A DNA stretch of 29,793 nucleotides. It comes from CAZOVB01 sp964583095 (GTDB lineage Bacteria > Planctomycetota > Phycisphaerae > SM23-33). The notes beneath the pieces are model-generated. The model was not told the origin of the DNA. It searched no databases and saw only the letters and a list, made by a program, of their open reading frames with translations. The stretch is from assembly GCA_964583095.1 (NCBI GenBank), contig CAZOVB010000055.1, forward strand, positions 1 through 29,793, in the 5' to 3' direction. Below are positions 24,265 to 29,793 of this stretch, in pieces; within the stretch, counting starts at the first letter, position 1; each line of letters starts with the position of its first letter. The position numbers and the translations under genes were made by a program.

Positions 24265-24534
24265 TCAACCGGACTGCCGCGAAGCTCCTTCTGAGGCCTC
24301 GGGCCCCTGCTTATCTCCCCGGCTCCAGCGGATCAGTCCCCGAACGTTCAGAGCGATAAACGCAAGGTTGGCGACCATCAGCCCCCAGCTGTTGCCCAGC
24401 AGGCCCGTACCGATCCAGAAGGCATTGCCCGCGATCATCAGCACGAATCCCAAGCGGCTCTGGTTGCCCAGCATCCAGATGGCTGCGAAAGTCAGCAGGG
24501 CCGCCGCCCAGTCCAGTCCATAGTACTCCAGCAT
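24265..24534 (-). CDS. small membrane protein resembling half of a PnuC/YgjV-type transporter
   Basis: About 89 residues with three hydrophobic helices: LDWAAALLTFAAIWMLGNQS, LGFVLMIAGNAFWIGTGLLG and SWGLMVANLAFIALNVRGLI. The order of helices and the GN-x-x-W-I-x-x-G and N-x-x-F-x-x-LN-x-R-G patterns resemble PnuC-like or YgjV-like small membrane proteins of the SWEET-like fold, which work as dimers of half-transporters. I chose the ATG at 24534 because GCGAGGATG lies just upstream. An in-frame ATG at 24582 would add 16 non-hydrophobic residues with a ribosome binding site too close to the start. The substrate is unknown. Confidence 0.65.
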   Translation of the reverse strand: MLEYYGLDWAAALLTFAAIWMLGNQSRLGFVLMIAGNAFWIGTGLLGNSWGLMVANLAFIALNVRGLIRWSRGDKQGPEASEGASRQSG

Positions 24535-24626
24535 CGCATCCTCGCTCGTCGGGTCGAAGAAATTGGCACCTGGGGGAATCATACCCCTCGGAGGCCCGAT
24601 GCGACAGGACGACTTGGCCGGCGGTC

Positions 24627-24974
24627 TCAGGCGCAGGTATTGACCGCTTCGATGAATTCATCGAAGACATCGGGAACAGGCGAGATGTAAATGCGTCTCT
24701 TGCGACGCAGTTGCCTGGGGACATGGAGTTGCTCATCCCCGCTTAGAAGCAGCAACGGCAGCGGATCCTTTTTAAGGCCCAGGCGCTTTTCCTCCTGGTA
24801 CAGGTCGCGGAACATGGCCGCCTGCATCTTGGCGTCCTTGGCATGAATGACAGCCAGGGTCGGATTCGGATGCCGCCTGGCCTCGGTCAGGGCCTTACAG
24901 AAGATGCCGAATCGGTCGCACTCGAATTCCGGGGCGAAGAAGAGCGTCCTGAAGGGTTTCTTGAGCTGGGGCAT
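24627..24974 (-). CDS. hypothetical protein
   Basis: A 115-residue soluble protein with no family that I recognise. It has a regular alternation of hydrophobic strands and charged helices: FRTLFFAPEFECDRFG, PTLAVIHAKDAKMQ, PLLLLSGDE, RIYISPVPDVFDEFIEAVN. This could be a degenerate Rossmann or response-regulator-receiver fold, but the acidic phospho-acceptor signature is not clear. The start is at 24974, with GGGATC as a weak site. It is followed after 38 bp, upstream on the same strand, by a possible 33-codon ORF. The strand pattern supports a real gene. Confidence 0.5.
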   Translation of the reverse strand: MPQLKKPFRTLFFAPEFECDRFGIFCKALTEARRHPNPTLAVIHAKDAKMQAAMFRDLYQEEKRLGLKKDPLPLLLLSGDEQLHVPRQLRRKRRIYISPVPDVFDEFIEAVNTCA

Positions 24975-25011
24975 TGAGATCCCGGATGCGATCGGGCCAG
25001 AGCGAGGCCCC

Positions 25012-25113
25012 CTACTTGTCCAGCAGCCCTTCCAATTCGGAAATACGGTTTTCCCTTACCTGTCCATCTCTTTTTCGGAGAACCTTCCTCTGGGAAGAAC
25101 GTTGATCTTGCAT
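25012..25113 (-). CDS. possible 33-residue basic/charged small ORF
   Basis: An ATG at 25113 is preceded by GGAGAG about 5-10 nt upstream. It opens a frame of 33 codons, MQDQRSSQRKVLRKRDGQ..., ending in ISELEGLLDK at TAG 25012-25014. The composition is highly charged and helix-like. It lies just upstream of the hypothetical gene on the same strand. Support is only the ribosome binding site and composition. Apart from this ORF, 24975-25306 shows only a TATACT box at 25225-25230 without a good -35. Confidence 0.3.
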   Translation of the reverse strand: MQDQRSSQRKVLRKRDGQVRENRISELEGLLDK

Positions 25114-25306
25114 GTTCTTCTCTCCGGTGCCTCGTTGCCACGAGAGGCAAATGGGCAGGTTGGCATTACTTGAATTTGTATTCATTCTTTTTTCAGCAGA
25201 AGTGTTCAGGCGAAATAAGTCCACTATACTTCCAAATGTTCACCGGTGCCGGTCCCACCAACGTCGGGTTCTGGTAAGGCTTTGCGGTCGCGGCATCTCT
25301 GCGGGG

Positions 25307-27463
25307 ATGAAAAGGCTTCGGGTCAGGAAAGCCGGTCACACGGTGAATTGCAAATGTCTTCGAACCTTTTTGTGCAGGCGAAATTTGAAGCGTCAAAACA
25401 CCATCTTCCTGTTGTTTCTTCTGCTGGGTTGCCTGTTCTGGCTGGTGGACTTCTGGCTGGATTACGCCATTTTTTACGGCCCGGAGCAGGGCTTCCTGGA
25501 GTTGCTGATCCTCGATGTCCCCAGCCATGAAATGTGGGTCCGCCTGAGCAGCCTGGCGTTCTTTGCCCTGTTCGGACTGGTAGCCTCGATTCTTACCTCG
25601 CGGATCATGGCCAGGGATCAACGCCTCAATAAAGACCGCCGGTACTACCGAACCATCATCGACAGCCTGTACGAAGAAATCCTCGTTCTGGGCACCGACT
25701 ACCGCATCGTCGATGCCAATCGACTGGCCCTGGAAAAACTGGACATGCCGATCGAGCAGGTTCGGGGCAGGCTCTGCCACGAACTGGTTTTCGACGGACG
25801 GCAGAGACCTTGCGACACGCGGGAACACCCGTGCGGGATTCCCGAACTGCTCAGGACCGGCCGGCCCCAGAACTGCCGCCACGTCCACCATTTCCCCGAT
25901 GGGCGTACACGACACGAGGATGTGCTCTTTTCGCCGATCTTCGATGAGAAGGGCAATGTCACCCGGATTCTGCGGGCCGCTCGGGATGTGACCGACCTGT
26001 TCGAAGCCCAGGAGCAGATCGAGCGCATCGCCCGCTTCCCTGCAGAGAACCCCGAACCCGTCATGCGGATCGACCGGCACTGCCGCCTGACCTATGCCAA
26101 CGATGCATCCAGCCCCATCCTGGACTATTGGAAGCTGGAAGTGGGCGATACCCTCCAAAACGATGCCCGGGACATTTGCCGGGAGGTCCTCGACAACGGC
26201 AAGACCGCACGTTTGCCGGTGCGAATCGACGGAGAACCCTTCCTGCTGAACTTCGTATCCATCACCGATGGACAGTACGTAAATATTTATGCGCATAACA
26301 TTACCCAGGAACAGAAGCTCCAGGACCGCCTTGGCCAGGCACGAAAGATGGAGGCCATCGGGCGATTGGCCGGCGGGGTCGCCCATGACTTCAACAACAT
26401 GCTCACTCCGATCCTGGGCTATGCCGAGATCCTGAGTATGGAACTGGAGGGTCGGCACAAGGAAGATGCCGAACAGATCATCAACGCCGCCTACCGCTCC
26501 CGTGAACTGGTCTCCCAGCTTCTCTCGCTCGGGCGAAAGCAGATGCTTCATCCCCAGTCCCTGGACCTCAGCTCAACCATCCGGGACATGGAGGACATGC
26601 TCAATCGACTCGTGCCCGAAAATGTCGACCTGCTCATCCACCCCTCCAGCGCCCCCTGCGGTGTCAAGGCCGACCTTACCCATATCCAGCAGGTGCTGAT
26701 CAACCTGGTGGTCAATGCCGTCGAGGCCATGCCCGATGGAGGCAAACTGACTGTCGAGACGACCCTGGTTCACCTGGATAAAGCCTACTGTAACCTGCAT
26801 GAGGACGTTCAGCCGGGTCACTACTGCCTGCTGAGCGTTACCGATAACGGCAAGGGAATGACCCGCGAAGTGGCCCAGCAGGTCTTCGAGCCCTTCTTCA
26901 CCACAAAGCACGAGTCCCAGGTCGTCTCGGGACTGGGCCTGGCCACCGTGCACGGTATCGTCAAACAGCATGAAGGCCACATCTACGTCTACAGCGAGCC
27001 CGAACAGGGAACCTGTTTCAAGGTCTATCTGCCCCGGCAAGACGTGCAGCAGGATTCCGAAACGGACGATCCGCAAACCCAGGCCCTGCCCCGGGGCAAC
27101 GAAACCCTCCTGGTCGTGGAAGATGATGAACTGGTCGCGAAACTCGCCCAGGCCGCCCTGGCCGAACTGGGCTACGTGGTCCTCCTGGCCCGAAGTCCCG
27201 AAGAAGCATTGTCCACAGCGCGAGAGCACAACAATGGCCTGCACCTGCTGCTGACGGATGTCGTCCTGCCCGGCTGCAACGGCCGCCAGCTCCACGAGAA
27301 ACTCCAGGCCGACCACCCGAACCTGCCCGTGCTCTACATGTCCGGCTACACCGGCAATGTCATCCAGCACCACGGCGTGCTCGAAAAGGGCATCAAATTC
27401 CTGGCCAAGCCTTTCACGATGCACGAATTGGCCATCGGCGTCCGCGACGCCCTGGATGCCTGA
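25307..27463 (+). CDS. hybrid sensor histidine kinase (PAS-PAS-HisKA-HATPase-receiver)
   Basis: About 718 residues. Two transmembrane helices come first (about residues 28-55, IFLLFLLLGCLFWLVDFWLD, and 75-100). A cysteine-rich PAS domain follows (from about 110; motif RPCDTREHPCGIPELL), then a second PAS domain (from about 245). Next is the kinase core: H-box GGVAHDFNNM with the phosphorylated H360, N-box NLVVNAVEAMP, G1 VTDNGKGM, F-box FFTTK and G2 GLGLATVHGIV. The C-terminal receiver has EDDELV, phospho-acceptor D651 in LLTDVVLPG, and the conserved lysine in LAKPF. The start is uncertain: ATG 25307 has a poor ribosome binding site, and GTG 25343 or TTG 25385, just before the first helix, are alternatives. 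No response regulator gene is adjacent, so it is an orphan hybrid kinase. Confidence 0.92.
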   Translation: MKRLRVRKAGHTVNCKCLRTFLCRRNLKRQNTIFLLFLLLGCLFWLVDFWLDYAIFYGPEQGFLELLILDVPSHEMWVRLSSLAFFALFGLVASILTSRIMARDQRLNKDRRYYRTIIDSLYEEILVLGTDYRIVDANRLALEKLDMPIEQVRGRLCHELVFDGRQRPCDTREHPCGIPELLRTGRPQNCRHVHHFPDGRTRHEDVLFSPIFDEKGNVTRILRAARDVTDLFEAQEQIERIARFPAENPEPVMRIDRHCRLTYANDASSPILDYWKLEVGDTLQNDARDICREVLDNGKTARLPVRIDGEPFLLNFVSITDGQYVNIYAHNITQEQKLQDRLGQARKMEAIGRLAGGVAHDFNNMLTPILGYAEILSMELEGRHKEDAEQIINAAYRSRELVSQLLSLGRKQMLHPQSLDLSSTIRDMEDMLNRLVPENVDLLIHPSSAPCGVKADLTHIQQVLINLVVNAVEAMPDGGKLTVETTLVHLDKAYCNLHEDVQPGHYCLLSVTDNGKGMTREVAQQVFEPFFTTKHESQVVSGLGLATVHGIVKQHEGHIYVYSEPEQGTCFKVYLPRQDVQQDSETDDPQTQALPRGNETLLVVEDDELVAKLAQAALAELGYVVLLARSPEEALSTAREHNNGLHLLLTDVVLPGCNGRQLHEKLQADHPNLPVLYMSGYTGNVIQHHGVLEKGIKFLAKPFTMHELAIGVRDALDA

Positions 27464-27486
27464 AACTCCCCCACCTGTCGTCTCCC

Positions 27487-29595
27487 TTACCGGCCGGACT
27501 GCCACTCGAACACGTGGGTTTCGGTCGCGCAGAACCCGCCCACGTCCCGGTAGCCCAGCTCGGCCAGTAGTTCCAGCGTTTCGGGCTCTTCCTCCACTTC
27601 CGCTACGATCACCGGATGGTCGCGGCGCAGCGTCTGTTCAAACCCCCGAAGCACCTTGCACACCCCGCCTTCTACGTCGATCTTGAGCAGCTTGACATCT
27701 TCGACTTCCAAAGAATCGCCCGTGAGAACCTGGACCGCCTGGCCGGATTCAGCGCCGTCGGCCTGTCGCAGACGGTTCATCCCCCGGTTGCTTGCACGCA
27801 CCACGTCGATGACCGCCTGGCCGGACTTGTCGGCGAGGCCGGCGTGGACCGGCTCAACATTCTCGGCCCGGTTGACCTGGAGATTGTGACAGAGGAGTTT
27901 GAAGGTCTCCGGCGTCGGCTCGACACAGACGACCTTGTCGGCCTGGCAGAGCTTTGCGAAGAACACCGAATGATTGCCGATGTACGCCCCGACGTCCAGG
28001 TAGGTCCCCCCTCGGCCATACCGGTTGTAGAGGAAGGTCAGCAGGTCGGATTCGTAGAACCGGCCATTGGCCATCATCCGGGAGATGTGGCTGCCGGCGT
28101 AGTCCCAGAGAACCGCCCGGGTCCGGCCGAACCGGACGACGTTCCGATGGTAGTTGCCCTCGGGCGGCGCTGTGGTATCCAGGACTTCAGGGGTTTCGTC
28201 CCTCCGGGCCTGGCGCTGCTGCATGCAGGAAGCGATAAGCTTATCGACCTTCTTCAGCGTGGATTCCAGGCTGTATCGCTGCTCGATGAAATCCCGGTAG
28301 CGCTGCGACTGGTAGGGCCCATCGAGGATCTGCCGGCAGAAATCCTCCCCCGTCAAGAAGAGCATGTCGGGATCGTAAATATCCTCTGCGCCGGGGAAGT
28401 CGTGTATGATCGGCTTGATCCCGCAGGCCATCGCCTCCATCAGGCCCATGCCCTGGCTTTCGATCAGGCTGGTAGAGATGATGTAATGCTTGTCGCGCAG
28501 CCAGACGGGCATCTGCTTGACATACCCGCTGACCACGATGTTTTCGGCGATGCCGAGCTTCTCGGCCATGTGGGCCAGGTACTGTCGCAGTTGCGGATCG
28601 GGCTGTCGTCCCGCGATAAACAGCCTGTATTCCGGGTCTTCCCGGCAGAGGCGATGCATGCACTGGAGGAGGAACTGGGGGTTCTTGACCATCCGGACAT
28701 TGGCCACGAAGGCCAGGTTCTTCCCCGCCTGTCGAGGCGTGAACGGGTAGCGCTGCAGGTCCACGCCGTTGGGAATGGTGACCATCTCGGTGCGCTTTTC
28801 GATGCCCGGAAGGGTCGCGCAGAGCTGGTCGACCACGGCCGGGTTCCCCACGGTGATGAGGCGATCGACCATGTCCCAGTTGATTGCGGCAATCTGGGGC
28901 AGGTAGGCTTCATACCGATGCAGGCGAACGATCTTGTGACACGTGTCCCTGCTGGAGGCCTTGGTGACAGCCCCGGCCAGGTTGGTCGCCCATTCCAGCC
29001 ACGCGATATCGCACCAGCTGAGCAGCTCCTGGAACTCGCGCTGGTTTTCCGAGGTCACCTGGCTTGCGCTGAAGGTCCGCACCTGGTGGTCCTGTCGCAG
29101 GTGAGAGACGATGTCATTGAGAAAGGTCGCACCGTCGGCCCCGCAGAAAACCGCGATTCGCGCGGGGATTATCTTTGGACCCGTCGAATCCGGCCCCCGA
29201 AGGGCGTAAAGCGTCTGGACCACCTGTTCCTGGGCGGGGCGGATCTTCAGGCTCCGCTGCAGGGCCAGGACGGCTTCGTCCAGGCGCCCCATCTCGATAT
29301 AGACCGAGGCGACGCCGTTTAGCAGATCGGCATTGTCGGGGCCAATGGAGAGACACTGGCCCAGGAGGTACTCGGCATCGTCGGCTAATTCCACCCGCGC
29401 GCAGACACGGGCGAGTCCCAGAAGGGCTTGGGTGTCCCGGCCATCGATCTGCAGGGCCTGCTTGTAGGCGTCGCTGGCCTGTTTGACCTGACCGGCCTCC
29501 AGGGCCCTGTCGGCCTGGAGCTTGAGCTGCCTGGCCGCCTGGGCACCCTTTCCCTGGGCAACGAGATCTTCCACCCGATCATGTGTTTCCGTCAT
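27487..29595 (-). CDS. fusion: TPR repeats, GT-B glycosyltransferase and FkbM methyltransferase
   Basis: A 702-residue three-part protein. Residues about 1-125 are TPR repeats (ALLGLARVCARVELADDAEY, ASVYIEMGRLDEAVLALQRS). Residues about 145-460 are a group-1 GT-B glycosyltransferase: VTIPNGVDLQRYPF near the domain boundary, and the E-x7-E motif in ESQGMGLMEAMACG near 376-384. From about 500 comes an FkbM-family SAM-dependent methyltransferase, with YLDVGAYIGNHSVFF at 532 as the SAM-binding motif I and VKLLKIDVEGG further on. The start at 29595 has GGAG 8 nt upstream. It probably builds and methylates a cell-surface glycan. Its start overlaps the stop of an upstream gene (ATGA). Domain calls are firm, but the substrates are unknown. 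Confidence 0.9.
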   Translation of the reverse strand: MTETHDRVEDLVAQGKGAQAARQLKLQADRALEAGQVKQASDAYKQALQIDGRDTQALLGLARVCARVELADDAEYLLGQCLSIGPDNADLLNGVASVYIEMGRLDEAVLALQRSLKIRPAQEQVVQTLYALRGPDSTGPKIIPARIAVFCGADGATFLNDIVSHLRQDHQVRTFSASQVTSENQREFQELLSWCDIAWLEWATNLAGAVTKASSRDTCHKIVRLHRYEAYLPQIAAINWDMVDRLITVGNPAVVDQLCATLPGIEKRTEMVTIPNGVDLQRYPFTPRQAGKNLAFVANVRMVKNPQFLLQCMHRLCREDPEYRLFIAGRQPDPQLRQYLAHMAEKLGIAENIVVSGYVKQMPVWLRDKHYIISTSLIESQGMGLMEAMACGIKPIIHDFPGAEDIYDPDMLFLTGEDFCRQILDGPYQSQRYRDFIEQRYSLESTLKKVDKLIASCMQQRQARRDETPEVLDTTAPPEGNYHRNVVRFGRTRAVLWDYAGSHISRMMANGRFYESDLLTFLYNRYGRGGTYLDVGAYIGNHSVFFAKLCQADKVVCVEPTPETFKLLCHNLQVNRAENVEPVHAGLADKSGQAVIDVVRASNRGMNRLRQADGAESGQAVQVLTGDSLEVEDVKLLKIDVEGGVCKVLRGFEQTLRRDHPVIVAEVEEEPETLELLAELGYRDVGGFCATETHVFEWQSGR

Positions 29596-29793
29596 CGCTT
29601 TGCTCCAGCAGGCCGAAAGAAAAGCTCACCGACCCGGTCAAAAGCCGCCGGCAGAAGACTGCTGCGCAGCACCGGCTGGGCGCAGAACTCCTGCACCGGA
29701 ATCTGATGAATCCATCGGATCGGCCTGGCCTGGCCTGCGAAAGATTGTGGGTTTTGCCCCCTCCGGAAACTACTGGTCGGACAAGGCCGGGAG
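29592..29793 (-). CDS. C-terminal end of an unknown gene running off the right edge
   Basis: A 66-residue open frame from the right edge to TGA at 29592-29594, which overlaps the ATG of the glycosyltransferase fusion (ATGA). The last part reads like real protein (IRWIHQIPVQEFCAQPVLRS, then AAFDRVGELFFRPAGAKR), and the 4-nt overlap is typical of an operon. I cannot assign a family from the end alone. Position suggests another glycan-related gene. The other two minus frames are closed early or have unnatural composition. Confidence 0.45.
   Translation of the reverse strand, partial: SRPCPTSSFRRGQNPQSFAGQARPIRWIHQIPVQEFCAQPVLRSSLLPAAFDRVGELFFRPAGAKR

Noticed and set aside
27616..29322. 568-codon open frame on the plus strand
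   Set aside because: It lies entirely antisense to the TPR-glycosyltransferase-FkbM gene, whose motifs are unambiguous.
1..29793. CRISPR arrays, tRNA, rRNA and tmRNA
   Set aside because: No regularly spaced repeats and no cloverleaf or rRNA-like stretches were noticed on either strand. A tRNAscan-SE and Rfam scan would settle this.

Overview
The window is a high-GC bacterial chromosome segment with one run of 100 Ns (6387-6486), so it is a draft scaffold, probably a metagenome-assembled genome. The gene content suggests a Planctomycetota-type organism, Phycisphaerae-like at a guess: two Gfo/Idh/MocA oxidoreductases, an SMP-30/gluconolactonase-like secreted protein, a secreted vWA protein, a PadR/HAAS pair, an Rhs remnant, and a TPR-glycosyltransferase-FkbM fusion. 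No rRNA, tRNA or marker gene confirms this, so the taxonomy is inference.

Layout. (1) 1-900 is a decayed accessory patch. An Rhs/YD-repeat fragment runs off the left edge and is joined antisense to a truncated, frameshifted IS4-type transposase start. A lower-GC small membrane protein follows. (2) 1105-3942 holds a YifB/ComM-type AAA+ protein, an addiction-module antitoxin whose RelE/ParE-type toxin is broken by an in-frame stop, a membrane/zinc-ribbon protein and a SlyX-like protein. (3) 4052-8357 holds a Gfo/Idh/MocA oxidoreductase with a lysine-rich tail, a VOC protein, and a divergent pair: a secreted vWA protein interrupted by the N gap, and an SMP-30-like protein. (4) 8414-11289 holds a large SEC-C protein overlapping a DUF433 protein. 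(5) 11344-13789 (minus) is a tight set: a DUF3859 protein, an AraC-type regulator (GTGA overlap) and a second Gfo/Idh/MocA oxidoreductase.

(6) 14213-17937 holds a PadR repressor and a membrane-anchored HAAS-domain protein. Near-identical 21-bp palindromes lie in front of both genes, which suggests one autoregulated regulon. A lipoprotein and an MpsC-like (DUF2294) protein follow. (7) 17990-22342 (minus) is a moxR-DUF58-tgpA operon with overlapping ends. (8) 22522-24187 is riboflavin synthase and PdxA, two cofactor-biosynthesis genes. (9) 24265-25113 (minus) is a half-PnuC-like membrane protein, an unknown protein and a possible 33-codon ORF. (10) 25307-27463 is a hybrid sensor histidine kinase. 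(11) 27487 to the right edge (minus) is a TPR-glycosyltransferase-FkbM methyltransferase fusion, overlapped by the end of another gene that leaves the window.

Most of the window is ordinary. The observations most worth following are the twin PadR operators, the histone-H1-like tail on an oxidoreductase, the triple-domain glycan-modifying fusion, the broken toxin beside an intact antitoxin, and the overlapping SEC-C/DUF433 pair. I found no clear evidence of a wholly new defence or mobile system.
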